Notes: generated from the letters alone by a model not told the origin. DNA of 64,000 nucleotides from Pseudopedobacter saltans DSM 12145 (GCF_000190735.1 NC_015177.1:3720001-3784000), one strand, 5' to 3'; positions 8,788-18,570 are shown, counted from the stretch's first letter. Translations and numbers: made by a program.

Positions 8788-11103
8788 TTAAAATTTGTAA
8801 GATAATCTGACTACCCAATTTCTTCCGGTATCATAAGTATAATAACGGAATCGGTTGAGATAGTCTTTGTAAGAGGTATTGAATACATTGAATATCGATG
8901 TATTAATATCCAGTCGGTTTTCTCCAATTTTATAGCCTATTCCTCCTGTGATATTGAACAAATTGTACGCTGCCGGAGCGGGAGCAAAGTCATTTTGATC
9001 GGAATATCGTGTTTGTTTTGCCGAATAAATATGTTCTACGCTGAGGAAGGGTAAAGACCATTTTTTTTCTGTAGCCTTAAGGTTCCAGGTCAGGCTATTG
9101 CTAATTCTGTCCACAGGAATCATTGGTAAATAGGATTTGTTAACGATGTCTTTTGCTTTTACCAATGAACCTTTTAGTTGCCAGTTAAAACTATTATTTA
9201 TGCTGTAAATACTTTGTAAATCAGCACCAAAGAAAGTAGCATTAGTTTGCTTGTAGTAAAATATCGGAAAAGCTCCCCTTTGCGATTCTGAGAAAGTTCC
9301 ATTAGGCTGCAGGAAAATATAATCGGCAATATAGTTGGCATAAAGACTTAATTCTGTCTTCCATCTTCTTCCATCATATGAAAGTGTATTGATCCATTTA
9401 TATCCCTTCTCACTGTTCAGGTTCTTGTCTCCAATCTCTACAGATGCCGTTCCGTGATGCAGACCTCTGCTATATAGCTCATTGACAGATGGTGGCCGCC
9501 AGGCCAGGCTTAAATCGGATCTAAAATCCAAATGAGGTTTCACATGGAACAAGCTTCCTAAAGAAAAACTGACATTGTGGAATTTATGCTTTCCACCGTA
9601 CCAGACTTTTGCGGAATCGTATCCCGCGGCATCAATAGCTTTGTAGTCGTACCGTAAGCCTCCTTCCAGAACTACGTGTTTCAGACCTACTTTTTTAATA
9701 ATAAATAAAGCGGGGTTAAAGCTATCGTAATTCGGGATTAATGGTGTAACCTGTGTGCCTGGAACATTATTGTTTACGATAATTGCCGTATTAATCCCAT
9801 ATTTTATATAGGAGTTATTCGACTGATTTTTCTCGTAAATAAGTTCCAGATTTTGAGCTGTAAGATTAAGGTCCAGAGCGGGAACATCATCTTTGCCCCC
9901 TCTGCGTAAATCGTACTCCTGCCTGAAATCTTTTTGAAAACTATAGCCTAATTTAAGAGTACCGTTGTTCGCCAGATATTTCTTTCCTTCTAATTTTAAC
10001 AAGTGGTGGTTCACCTCTTGTCTGGGAACACCTATCAGGTAAGAGAAACTCCCCTTAGAGAAAGGTCGTCCGTTGGCAATAGCATCTTTCAGATCATTTA
10101 CACTACCAATGTGCGCACCTTCGAAAATCCCGAGAGTAGTGTTGAATGTAGAAAGCATAAGCTCTGTTTCAAAAGATTTTCGCTTATAACCCAATGTCAG
10201 AGAACCATTAATTTCATTGGAACCCGTATTATTTAAATAATAACCGGGCGCAGATGAATTGCCGGCTTTTTTTAATGTTCCCTGTAAGCGCCAGGCTAAA
10301 GTTTCGTCTTTCATTGCTCCTTCTATTTTGCCGGAAACTATACCCATTCTCGAGTTTGAAGCTCCAACCAGATTGATTTCGGAAGAGAAAGGGGAATGAT
10401 AGTTTAGAGCGGCTGGGTTGAGTAAGATAATGCCGCCCAAAGCATCTGCTCCGTATTCTACGCCCGCAGCTCCCTTTATTACCGAGATATCTTTGGCAAT
10501 AAATGGGTCAACTTCCGGAGCGTGTTCGCTTCCCCATTGCTGTCCTTCTAAACGCACTCCTGAGTTATAAATTAATATCCTATCAGAATGCATTCCATGA
10601 ATCACAGGTTTAGATATAGTTGGACCGGTTTGAATAGAATTCACTCCAGCAATATTTTTCAAAGACTCACCTAAGCTTTGCCCCCTGGATAAGTCTAATA
10701 CTCTGTCATCTAATTTTTGTGCGGTATATACAGGCTCTGCAGTAGCCTGTTTACCGATCACCTGTATTTCAGACAAGGTGGTATTGTCTAAAGACAAGTA
10801 GATGTTCATCTCTGTGCTCTTATTTATTTCAATAAGGAAAACCTTCTTTTTATATCCTAAAAAAGAAACCTCAACATTATATTTTCCTTTACATAGCTTG
10901 TTAAAATGGAAATGTCCATCAGCATCGCTCAAGGAGTTTTTTTGGATAGAAGATATGCTAATGTTAGCACCGGCTAACACAGATTGATCTTTGGCATCTT
11001 TGACTGTTCCGTAAAAAACAATATCACAAGATTGGGCTTTGCCAGACAGAGCCAGCAAAACAAAAGCACAAAGTATTATGCAATACTTTTTTATTCGTAT
11101 CAT
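8788..11103 (-). CDS. TonB-dependent outer-membrane receptor, probable metal uptake
   Basis: A 771-residue outer-membrane transporter driven by TonB. A signal peptide (to about residue 23, SGKAQ) is followed by a carboxypeptidase-D-like domain (about 28-110), the plug domain (about 125-230; PVIHGMHSDRILIYNSGVRL and EGQQWGSEHAPEVDP) and a 22-strand barrel ending in the aromatic motif VVRLSYKF. It is shorter than SusC proteins and has no SusD partner. The plug phrase with EGQQWGxEHxPE is shared with ZnuD-like and related metal or haem receptors. With the His/Cys-rich protein upstream, zinc or another metal is the best guess; the substrate is not shown by the sequence. Confidence 0.85.
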   Translation of the reverse strand: MIRIKKYCIILCAFVLLALSGKAQSCDIVFYGTVKDAKDQSVLAGANISISSIQKNSLSDADGHFHFNKLCKGKYNVEVSFLGYKKKVFLIEINKSTEMNIYLSLDNTTLSEIQVIGKQATAEPVYTAQKLDDRVLDLSRGQSLGESLKNIAGVNSIQTGPTISKPVIHGMHSDRILIYNSGVRLEGQQWGSEHAPEVDPFIAKDISVIKGAAGVEYGADALGGIILLNPAALNYHSPFSSEINLVGASNSRMGIVSGKIEGAMKDETLAWRLQGTLKKAGNSSAPGYYLNNTGSNEINGSLTLGYKRKSFETELMLSTFNTTLGIFEGAHIGSVNDLKDAIANGRPFSKGSFSYLIGVPRQEVNHHLLKLEGKKYLANNGTLKLGYSFQKDFRQEYDLRRGGKDDVPALDLNLTAQNLELIYEKNQSNNSYIKYGINTAIIVNNNVPGTQVTPLIPNYDSFNPALFIIKKVGLKHVVLEGGLRYDYKAIDAAGYDSAKVWYGGKHKFHNVSFSLGSLFHVKPHLDFRSDLSLAWRPPSVNELYSRGLHHGTASVEIGDKNLNSEKGYKWINTLSYDGRRWKTELSLYANYIADYIFLQPNGTFSESQRGAFPIFYYKQTNATFFGADLQSIYSINNSFNWQLKGSLVKAKDIVNKSYLPMIPVDRISNSLTWNLKATEKKWSLPFLSVEHIYSAKQTRYSDQNDFAPAPAAYNLFNITGGIGYKIGENRLDINTSIFNVFNTSYKDYLNRFRYYTYDTGRNWVVRLSYKF

Positions 11104-11137
11104 TAAATTGGATTAAAATAGCTTAATAAATATTTTC

Positions 11138-11458
11138 TTAGGCTATTTCAACAGGAGGGGCTTTATTACTTGGACGTAAAACAGTGTTATAATAATCTCC
11201 AATTTGCGACCGCTCTTTGTAAAAGAAGCTTAACGTGGAAAAAATAAAAATTTGTTTGCCAAGTAAAGCAGCCGTAAAGTGGAAATAATTAACGGGTTTA
11301 CAACACGGTTTTTCATACTTATGGATTTCGTATGTACCCGCGTTTTTGTGAAGTGTTTCCTGATGGGCATGAAATATTTCATGAAAAGGAATAGCAATTT
11401 GCGATACCGAAAAGAGTAAAGCAAACGTAATAAACCTTATAAAAGCATTCTTGCTCAT
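11138..11458 (-). CDS. Small His/Cys-rich membrane or periplasmic protein
   Basis: A 106-residue protein with a hydrophobic N-terminus (signal peptide or anchor, about residues 8-25). It then has a cluster of potential metal ligands: HEIFHAH, H37, H46, a CC pair (EKPCCKPV) and HFH-type residues. A second hydrophobic segment lies at about 62-80 and the C-terminus is proline-rich (NKAPPVEIA). I do not recognise a named family. It is first in a minus-strand operon, 34 nt before the TonB receptor, behind its own -7 box. The arrangement suggests a metal-binding accessory to that receptor. Confidence 0.6.
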   Translation of the reverse strand: MSKNAFIRFITFALLFSVSQIAIPFHEIFHAHQETLHKNAGTYEIHKYEKPCCKPVNYFHFTAALLGKQIFIFSTLSFFYKERSQIGDYYNTVLRPSNKAPPVEIA

Positions 11459-11463
11459 CGCTG

Positions 11464-11471
11464 CAAAGATA
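11464..11471 (-). promoter_or_regulatory. -7 box of the metal-receptor operon
   Basis: On the minus strand TATCTTTG lies 5 nt before the ATG at 11458, so the transcript would be nearly leaderless. No TTTG is seen at the -33 position and no clear Fur or Zur palindrome was found. Confidence 0.55.
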
Positions 11472-11670
11472 AGGTAAAAAAAATATTAAAAGGAAGAATA
11501 ACGATAATTTGACGTTTTAGAGTGCTTTTAAAGCCTTCTGATTTTGTAATCATTGGCATGTTATAGGGATATTGAAAAGCACAAATGGAATACTTAGCGA
11601 AATGAAATGGGGTTGAATCATAAATCCTGTCTAAGTTCTATTTGAAGCAATTTGCTTTTTGACTTTTAAT

Positions 11671-11703
11671 TTTGATTTTAAACTCTATATAAGACTATCT
11701 TTG
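11671..11703 (+). promoter_or_regulatory. Full Bacteroidota promoter upstream of the 117-residue gene
   Basis: TTTG (11671-11674), a 21-nt spacer and TATCTTTG (11696-11703) match both parts of the consensus. The ATG follows 7 nt later, so the 5' leader is very short. Confidence 0.75.
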
Positions 11704-11710
11704 TTTTGAT

Positions 11711-12064
11711 ATGACAGCACAAGAAGTTAATGCCAGGTTTTCCAGGCTTCAGCATATTTTAGCTAACGAATTTGATCATGAAAAACCGGATATAAAAGTT
11801 ATCCTGTTTTTGATAGGGATACAGGAATTAGGAAAAGGAGTTCAAAAGTTCAGTAAAAGGCAGAAAGAAGAATTAATGCATATTGCAACTTGCAGATTAT
11901 TTTCTGAAATGGGTTTTTACGAATTGGAAGGATTGGATCAGGATGGTTGGCCGCATTGGAAAAAAGTAAAGCAAATCCCAAACTATACGCTTCTAGAACA
12001 GGAGCATTTGTTAAGGACATTAATAGTAAACTACTTTCAAGATATATACCCTGAAATAATATGA
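11711..12064 (+). CDS. Conserved hypothetical cytoplasmic protein
   Basis: A 117-residue soluble, mainly helical protein with no signal peptide or membrane segment. Recognisable stretches are FLIGIQELGKG and LEGLDQDGWPHWKKVKQIP, followed by a C-terminal helix pair. I recall similar proteins in other Sphingobacteriaceae but no function. Its TGA overlaps the ATG of the cyclophilin gene (ATGA), so the two are translationally coupled. Confidence 0.75.
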   Translation: MTAQEVNARFSRLQHILANEFDHEKPDIKVILFLIGIQELGKGVQKFSKRQKEELMHIATCRLFSEMGFYELEGLDQDGWPHWKKVKQIPNYTLLEQEHLLRTLIVNYFQDIYPEII

Positions 12065-12744
12065 GGAAAGCTTTATTGTGCCTTTTATTTGTTTTCGGAA
12101 CAGTGCAGCTTTGGGCGGCTAAACCCAAAGACGTGTTTATTAAAATATCAACCAATAAGGGCGATATGATTTTAAAGCTATTCAATGAAACACCTAAGCA
12201 TAGAGATAATTTTGTTAAGATTATCAAAGCGGGTACATTGGAGAAGACGTTGTTCCACAGAGTGATAAAAGGTTTCATGATTCAGGGAGGCGATCCCGAT
12301 TCGAAAAATGCTAAAGAAAACCAGCTTTTAGGTATGGGCGATCTGGGGTATACCATTCCCGCCGAATTTAATCCCGGCTTGATCCATAAAAAAGGTGCTT
12401 TGGCAGCAGCCAGAAATAATAATCCGGAAAGGGCATCAAGCGCGTCTCAGTTTTATATTGTCGAGGGAAAAGTGTACAATGATATGCAGCTGAATTATAT
12501 GGAGCAGGACAAAGGCGTAAAGATTTCAGAGGAACATAAAGCAATTTATAAAACGATAGGAGGTACTCCGTTTTTAGATGGTGAATACACTGTTTTTGGC
12601 GAAACTTTAAGAGGTCTTGATGTGTTGGATGCTATTTCTTCGGTTAAAGTGGATAAGAATAACAGGCCTGTAGAAAATATTAGCATGAAGGTTAGTCTGT
12701 TAAAAAAGAAGGAAATCAGGAAACTTTTAAAGAATAAAATATAA
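12061..12744 (+). CDS. Periplasmic cyclophilin-type peptidyl-prolyl isomerase
   Basis: A 227-residue exported cyclophilin that speeds cis-trans isomerisation of prolyl bonds during protein folding in the periplasm. A signal peptide covers about residues 1-20 (LLCLLFVFGTVQLWAA). The cyclophilin domain follows, with the signature FHRVIKGFMIQGGDPDSKNA and the active-site stretch SASQFYIVEG. A roughly 30-residue insertion (NDMQLNYMEQDKGVKISEEH) before the last strands is seen in many Bacteroidota homologues. It overlaps the previous gene by 4 nt and ends at a strong hairpin. Confidence 0.93.
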   Translation: MRKALLCLLFVFGTVQLWAAKPKDVFIKISTNKGDMILKLFNETPKHRDNFVKIIKAGTLEKTLFHRVIKGFMIQGGDPDSKNAKENQLLGMGDLGYTIPAEFNPGLIHKKGALAAARNNNPERASSASQFYIVEGKVYNDMQLNYMEQDKGVKISEEHKAIYKTIGGTPFLDGEYTVFGETLRGLDVLDAISSVKVDKNNRPVENISMKVSLLKKKEIRKLLKNKI

Positions 12745-12750
12745 TGTTTG

Positions 12751-12795
12751 AGATATCAGGTATAAAGAGATAAAAGCTCTTTATACCTGATATCT
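12751..12795. terminator. Perfect 19-bp hairpin between cyclophilin and xth
   Basis: The arms 12751-12769 and 12777-12795 are perfect inverted copies around a 7-nt loop. No T-run follows, so this may be a barrier or RNA-stabilising hairpin as much as a terminator. It lies 16 nt before the xth start. Confidence 0.6.
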
Positions 12796-12811
12796 GATAC
12801 TTTCGAAAAAA

Positions 12812-13579
12812 ATGAAAATAATATCGTATAACGTTAACGGAATTAGGGCGGCAATAAATAAAGGCTGGTTGGATTGGCTACAGGCGACAAACGCAGATGT
12901 GGTTTGTCTTCAGGAAATTAAAGCTACTCCGGATCAAATTCAGGACATACATAAGTTAAGTGAGTTGGGATATCACCACTTTTGGTACCCGGCAAAGAAA
13001 AAGGGTTATAGCGGAACGGCTATTCTGACTAAACATGAGCCTTTGCATGTAGAATATGGATGCGGAATAGAAGCTTATGACGACGAAGGCAGAGTGATAA
13101 GAGCTGATTTTGAAAAGTTCTCCGTAATTAGTGCTTATTTTCCTTCCGGATCTAGCGGGGACGAAAGACAGCATTTTAAATACCAGTTTTTAGCAGATTT
13201 TGAAATTTATGCTGCAGATTTAATGAATACTTATCCTAATTTATTGATTTGCGGGGATTATAATATTTGTCACAGAGCTATAGATATCCATAACCCTAAA
13301 TCCAATGCCAACTCGTCTGGATTCTTACCGGAAGAGCGTGAGTGGATGGAAAGGTTTATAAATTCCGGGTTTATAGATACTTTCCGACACCTTAATCCAG
13401 ATCCTCACCATTATACCTGGTGGAGCTACAGAGCTGGCGCCAGAGCAAAAAACTTAGGTTGGCGTATTGATTACCATTTATTGTCTTCTACAATGGTGGA
13501 AAACATAAAAAGAGCGGCTATTTTACCAGAGGCTAAACATTCTGATCACTGTCCGATATTATTGGAACTCCAGTGGTAA
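12812..13579 (+). CDS. xth: Exodeoxyribonuclease III / AP endonuclease
   Basis: A 255-residue enzyme of the endonuclease/exonuclease/phosphatase family that cuts DNA at abasic sites and trims 3' ends in base-excision repair. Family motifs are in place: NVNGIRAA near the N-terminus, the metal-binding LQEIKA (E about 35), the catalytic GDYNICH, WWSYRAGARAKNLGWRIDY and the C-terminal SDHCP with the catalytic His. The length is normal for the ExoA/XthA group. The start at 12812 matches the conserved N-terminus MKIISYNVNG. Confidence 0.96.
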   Translation: MKIISYNVNGIRAAINKGWLDWLQATNADVVCLQEIKATPDQIQDIHKLSELGYHHFWYPAKKKGYSGTAILTKHEPLHVEYGCGIEAYDDEGRVIRADFEKFSVISAYFPSGSSGDERQHFKYQFLADFEIYAADLMNTYPNLLICGDYNICHRAIDIHNPKSNANSSGFLPEEREWMERFINSGFIDTFRHLNPDPHHYTWWSYRAGARAKNLGWRIDYHLLSSTMVENIKRAAILPEAKHSDHCPILLELQW

Positions 13580-13606
13580 TTCTATTATTTACTTAATTTT
13601 TTTACT

Positions 13607-13646
13607 TTCTGTCTTGTCCTGTTGTTCCTTTTGTGACAAGACAGAA
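13607..13646. terminator. Hairpin downstream of xth
   Basis: A perfect 12-bp stem (TTCTGTCTTGTC at 13607-13618 with 13635-13646) around a 16-nt loop. No long T-run follows. The remaining bases to 13944 hold a tandem 10-nt repeat (TAACACTAAT, 13901-13920) but no gene or clear promoter. Confidence 0.5.
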
Positions 13647-13944
13647 GGAGGGTCGAGCTAACAGACTTTATTTATGAGAAGTATTCTAACGTTCTATTCT
13701 AGTGGTGTTTTCCTGAAAGAATGAGCTAATAATATTTATTCTCTTAATCTCACTGTAACTAAAATGTTAGGCGTGGAATTCTGGTAGTTTAATATTGTAA
13801 TGATTTGGTATCTTAATTACATAAAACATTTTCATATCCAAAATGTTACTCTAGTATGATGTGGGATCACTTTTACATAAGCAAATGATAACACTATATT
13901 TAACACTAATTAACACTAATATTTAACTAATTTTATTTCAAGCC

Positions 13945-16900
13945 ATGAAAAAACTTGTACGAAGTTTATTCATAATGCTGTTTGTAGCGACATCTGTAAT
14001 GGCTCAGGAGAGAACAATTACAGGTACTGTTACTTCTGCTGAAGATGGGTTTCCTTTGCCAGGGGTGTCCGTTTCAGTAAAAGGTACAACTGCCGGAACG
14101 CAAACGAATGTGAATGGACAGTATTCTATTAAAACTAGCACATCTAATCCGGTGTTAGTGTTTTCTTTTATCGGAACAAAAACTCAGGAATTGGCGGTAC
14201 CCTCGTCAAATGTTTTGAATGTTAAATTGGCTGCTGACGCTGAGCAATTGAGCGAGGTTGTGGTTACGGCTCTAGGTATTTCTAGAGAAGCCAAGTCCCT
14301 AGGTTATAGTTCTACTACTCTAAAGGCCGATGATCTGGACAGAGCAAGAGAAACTAACGTGTTAAATTCTCTTGCAGGAAAAGCTGCCGGTGTAAGAGTT
14401 AATACCCAATCTGGTACAGTTGGAGGTTCTACAAAGGTTACAATTCGCGGAGTAAACTCTCTTGGAGGAACGTATCCTTTATATGTTATAGATGGGCTTA
14501 CGGTAACAGAATCTACCGCAAGCGGAGGAACTACTGCGAATAATGTTGATTTCGGTAACAGACTAGGAGATATAAGCCCTGATGATATTGAAACAATGAC
14601 TGTTTTGAAGGGGTCAGCAGCTACAGCTCTATACGGAGCAAGAGCAAAAGATGGCGCTATTATAATCACTACGAAGCGAGGAAAAAAAGGAAGCACTGCA
14701 CAGATAACTGTTAACTCTTCTGTTAGATTTAGTTCTCCATTAGTTTTACCTGATTTTCAAAATGAATATGCGCAAGGAAATCAAGGGGCATATCAATTAA
14801 CTCAGACAAATGGATGGGGACCACGTATTGCGGATGTTAAAGGTCAGACTTTTGAGAATTTTTTAGGTGATAACGTTGAATTACAGGCTTATCCCGATAA
14901 CGTGAAAGATTATTTTCAAACGGGTGTTTCTGGAATGAACAATGTTTCTATTGCAGGCGGTGGTGATAACTCAGACTATAGAGTAAGCTTTTCAAGCGCA
15001 AATGAAAAGGGAATTATTCCTCAATCTAAATTAAATCGATATACATTGTCCGTAAACGCTGGCAAAGATTTTAATGATAAGTTATCCTCAAGATTTACAG
15101 GATCATACACTTCTATTACTTCTGATGGTAGGCCGGCCCAAAGTTCGAATAATACTAATGCGTTAATACCAACAATTTTTGGACTCCCTCGTACAGTAGA
15201 TATAAATCTGCTTAAAGATAATTTTGAAGACCCAACTACTGGAGATCAAATATTCTTAAGTCCAAACCGTAATGGTAATAATCCTTATTGGATTATGAAT
15301 TATAATAGGAATGGTAATACGGTTGATAGGTTTGTAGGTACTTATACGTTAACATATAAGCCGACAAAATGGATGAGTGTTTCAAATAATTTCGGTTCTG
15401 ATATTTATACCGAGAAGAGATCTCTTTTGGTAAGAAAGGGAACTGCAGGGTTTTTACAAGGTAAATTTACCAACTTCGATTTATTAAATAAACAGATTAA
15501 TAATGATTTGATCGCTACTCTTGATGGTAATGATTTAATCGAAGATTTTAAATTTAAATTTAAATTGATAGTTGGCGGAAATATCAATCAAAGATTCTCT
15601 CAAAGCACAAATATCGAAGCTGTTAATCTTACAATAGATCAGCTTTATACTTATACGAATGCAGCGTCTAAAAACCCTACACAAGAATATATCAAAAGAA
15701 GAATGTTGGGAGTGTTTGGTGATTTAGGCATTAGTTACAAAGACTTCCTTTATTTAAATGTAACTGGAAGGAATGATTGGACATCTACTTTACCAATCGA
15801 GAATAGATCTTATTTTTATCCTTCTGTGAGTGGATCCTTAATTTTCTCTGAGTTATTAAAAGAGAAAAATATGGACTGGCTTTCTTTTGGTAAATTGAGG
15901 GCTAGTTGGGCTTCTTTGGGAAGTGATTTGCCAGCTTATCAATTAGACTATCAATATTCTCCTACATCAACAGTTTTTTTGCAGTATGTAAGTGCTAATG
16001 CTATTGCTTTTCCAGCCGGTCCAATTACTACTGCTTTTACTACACCGAGGATATTTCCAAATAATACATTGAAGCCTCAAAGGCAAAATTCACTAGAATT
16101 TGGAGTTGATTTGAGATTTTTGAACAATCGAATAGGTCTTGATTTTTCTTATTATAACAACAGAACAAAAGATCAATTGATACCAATTACCGTTTCTCCA
16201 TCAACAGGTTATTTTTCTAAATATGTAAATGCCGGTGAAGTACAGAACACAGGTGTTGAGATTGCGTTAAATTTGGTTCCTGTCAAGACTAAAGATTTCT
16301 CGTGGGGAATTGACTTTAACTTTGCAGATAACAATCAAAAAGTTCGTTCTCTTGCTCCTGGTGTACCTCAATATAGTTTAGCCTCAGGATATAGCGGTTT
16401 GGACATAAAAGCTGAAATAGGCGAATCTTTCGGATTGTATGGTTCAAAGTGGCTAAGAAATGAAAATGGAGATATAATTGTTGATGCTGTAACCGGTCTT
16501 AAAAAGACACAAACTGCACAGAGATTGGGAAGCATTTATGCGGATTGGACTATGGGTATAAATAATAGTTTCTCTTACAAAAATTTCAACTTCAGTGCTT
16601 TACTCGATATTAGAAAAGGAGGGGTGTTTTACTCAGGAACAGTTGCTTCTCTTAGATCTAGTGGTTTGGCAGTTGAAACTGGTGGAGAAAGAACTCCTAT
16701 TGTTATAGACGGGGTAGTAGAATCTAACGGATCGTACATTCCGAACACAAAAGCTATACCAGCACAAAACTATTGGGCGGCTGAGGGCAATACAACGAAC
16801 ACTGAAGCTAACGTTTTCGATGCAGGATTCGTTAAACTGAGAGAAGTTTTGCTTTCTTACAGGGTGCCTTCTACTGTATTTAAAAATTCTTTTGTGAAAG

Positions 16901-17070
16901 GTGTGGAGTTTGGATTAGAAGGTAGAAACCTTTGGTTAATTAAGAGCCATGTTCCACATGTTGATCCCGAACTTAATTTCTTTGGATCGGGTACAGCAGG
17001 CGAGGGAGTCGAGTTTTTTAGTATTCCTACTACAAGGACTGTGGGCTTTAACTTGAGATTGACTCTTTAA
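13945..17070 (+). CDS. SusC/RagA-family TonB-dependent outer-membrane transporter
   Basis: A 1041-residue SusC-type receptor. The signal peptide ends near MAQ (about residue 20). A carboxypeptidase-D-like domain (RTITGTVTSAEDGFPLPGVS, about 24-105) and the plug (KVTIRGVNSLGGTYPLYVID, about 130-245) precede the barrel, which ends GFNLRLTL. There is no STN domain, so it does not signal through FecR. With its SusD partner 10 nt downstream it should import an oligomeric nutrient across the outer membrane. No glycoside hydrolase, peptidase operon or regulator is beside the pair, so the substrate is open. Confidence 0.92.
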   Translation: MKKLVRSLFIMLFVATSVMAQERTITGTVTSAEDGFPLPGVSVSVKGTTAGTQTNVNGQYSIKTSTSNPVLVFSFIGTKTQELAVPSSNVLNVKLAADAEQLSEVVVTALGISREAKSLGYSSTTLKADDLDRARETNVLNSLAGKAAGVRVNTQSGTVGGSTKVTIRGVNSLGGTYPLYVIDGLTVTESTASGGTTANNVDFGNRLGDISPDDIETMTVLKGSAATALYGARAKDGAIIITTKRGKKGSTAQITVNSSVRFSSPLVLPDFQNEYAQGNQGAYQLTQTNGWGPRIADVKGQTFENFLGDNVELQAYPDNVKDYFQTGVSGMNNVSIAGGGDNSDYRVSFSSANEKGIIPQSKLNRYTLSVNAGKDFNDKLSSRFTGSYTSITSDGRPAQSSNNTNALIPTIFGLPRTVDINLLKDNFEDPTTGDQIFLSPNRNGNNPYWIMNYNRNGNTVDRFVGTYTLTYKPTKWMSVSNNFGSDIYTEKRSLLVRKGTAGFLQGKFTNFDLLNKQINNDLIATLDGNDLIEDFKFKFKLIVGGNINQRFSQSTNIEAVNLTIDQLYTYTNAASKNPTQEYIKRRMLGVFGDLGISYKDFLYLNVTGRNDWTSTLPIENRSYFYPSVSGSLIFSELLKEKNMDWLSFGKLRASWASLGSDLPAYQLDYQYSPTSTVFLQYVSANAIAFPAGPITTAFTTPRIFPNNTLKPQRQNSLEFGVDLRFLNNRIGLDFSYYNNRTKDQLIPITVSPSTGYFSKYVNAGEVQNTGVEIALNLVPVKTKDFSWGIDFNFADNNQKVRSLAPGVPQYSLASGYSGLDIKAEIGESFGLYGSKWLRNENGDIIVDAVTGLKKTQTAQRLGSIYADWTMGINNSFSYKNFNFSALLDIRKGGVFYSGTVASLRSSGLAVETGGERTPIVIDGVVESNGSYIPNTKAIPAQNYWAAEGNTTNTEANVFDAGFVKLREVLLSYRVPSTVFKNSFVKGVEFGLEGRNLWLIKSHVPHVDPELNFFGSGTAGEGVEFFSIPTTRTVGFNLRLTL

Positions 17071-17080
17071 TATTAGGATT

Positions 17081-18526
17081 ATGATAGCAATGAAGAAAAA
17101 AATAATATTGGGCCTAATGATAGGTAGTTTAGCATTAGGGTCATGTAAAAAATTTTTGGATATTAATACAGATCCAAACAAATCTACTAGTGTAGAGCCG
17201 AAATTATTGTTCGGTTATGCTGTAACAGCTTGGGATGTGAATAAAAACAGTGGTGATAGCTGGATGAACTTAGGTTTTATAGGCCAGACTATTGCAAATG
17301 GAGGAGATTTTTCTGACAATTGGGGAGCATTCGATATCTACGACTTAAGTCAGAATTCGATGAGCAATAATTTTAGAATGGCTTACAGTACAGCAGGTAA
17401 TAATTTGGTTCAGGCAATTAAAATTGCTGAATCATCTAGTCCTGCGAATAATAATGCGGCTGCCCAATGTAAAATTTTGTTAGCTCAAATTATGTTCGAG
17501 ACGACAATGAATTTTGGCGATATCCCATATTCTCAGGCATTTGAGCCAGAGAAATATCCGAATCCAAAATATGATTCGCAAAAGGATATCTTGGAAGATC
17601 TGTTGTTAACATTGGATGAAGCAAAATCTCAAATGGATCCAACCAGTCCTTTGAAGATTGCTGATTACGATATTTTCTATTCCGGCGATTTGGCTAAATG
17701 GAAAAAATACGCTAACAGCCTAAAATTCAAAATTCTGATGGTGATGGTTGATAAAGACCCTTCAAAAGCGTCTGCAATAGCGGCATTGGTGCAGGATCCA
17801 TCTCAGTTGGTTAATGCTGCTTCAGAAAATGTTAGAGTACCATATTCCACAACGCCAAACAATGAAAACCCTAAATACCGGTTATTTCTAGAAGACAATC
17901 CGTTCACATATGCAAATAAAGTGATGACGGATATTATGGTGCCTAAAAATGACCCTCGTTTATCTAAATATTTTGATTTACCCGCAGGAGAAACACAATA
18001 TATAGGTGTTGAGTCTAACGTAGATGCAGATAAACATACTGCTTTATTGGGGAAATATATGTTTAGAAAAGATGCCCCGTCATTAATTGTTTCTTATCAG
18101 GAAATGTTATTCTTGGAGGCAGAAGTTTATGCGAGGGGAATAGGTGTTACAAAAGATATTTCTAAAGCAAACGATTTATATAAGGCCGCTTTAATTGAGG
18201 CAATGAGGTTTTATGAAGTTCCTCAAGTTCAAATAGATAATTATATCGCTAATAACTTAGTTGATTTAAGAACAGCGGCAGATCCGGTTAAGGAAATACA
18301 TTTGGAACAGTGGGTTGATTTAATGGATAGGCCTGTAGAGGCTTTTATTCAGTGGAGAAGATCTGGGCCAGAAGGAAGTGAAGTTCCTACTTTAAAAGTT
18401 CCATTTGGAGCGACTTCAGGGGCATTGCTTAGAAGATATATTCTACCTTCTACAGAGACAAACTCTAATTCATCAGCACCGTCACCGATACCACCTTACT
18501 ACGAAAAAGTTTGGTTTGATTTATAA
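17081..18526 (+). CDS. SusD/RagB-family nutrient-binding lipoprotein
   Basis: An approximately 480-residue outer-membrane lipoprotein that caps the SusC channel and binds the nutrient. The lipobox is GSLALGSC, after which the mature protein begins CKKFLDINTDPNKS, the usual SusD-like_2 opening. TPR-like helices follow (AQCKILLAQIMFETTMNFGD, YANSLKFKILMVM) and the C-terminus carries the family stretch EIHLEQWVDLMDRPVEAFIQ. The ATG at 17081 is used here; the ATG at 17090 (MKKKIILG) gives a more usual signal peptide and is equally likely. It is co-transcribed with the SusC gene. Confidence 0.9.
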   Translation: MIAMKKKIILGLMIGSLALGSCKKFLDINTDPNKSTSVEPKLLFGYAVTAWDVNKNSGDSWMNLGFIGQTIANGGDFSDNWGAFDIYDLSQNSMSNNFRMAYSTAGNNLVQAIKIAESSSPANNNAAAQCKILLAQIMFETTMNFGDIPYSQAFEPEKYPNPKYDSQKDILEDLLLTLDEAKSQMDPTSPLKIADYDIFYSGDLAKWKKYANSLKFKILMVMVDKDPSKASAIAALVQDPSQLVNAASENVRVPYSTTPNNENPKYRLFLEDNPFTYANKVMTDIMVPKNDPRLSKYFDLPAGETQYIGVESNVDADKHTALLGKYMFRKDAPSLIVSYQEMLFLEAEVYARGIGVTKDISKANDLYKAALIEAMRFYEVPQVQIDNYIANNLVDLRTAADPVKEIHLEQWVDLMDRPVEAFIQWRRSGPEGSEVPTLKVPFGATSGALLRRYILPSTETNSNSSAPSPIPPYYEKVWFDL

Positions 18527-18534
18527 TTTGTAAA

Positions 18535-18570
18535 AACAAAAAATCCCGAGAAACTCTCGGGATTTTTTGT
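18535..18570. terminator. Bidirectional terminator
   Basis: The stem CCCGAGA (18545-18551) / TCTCGGG (18555-18561) is flanked by A-runs on the left and T-runs on the right, serving the convergent susD and LD-carboxypeptidase genes. Confidence 0.92.
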
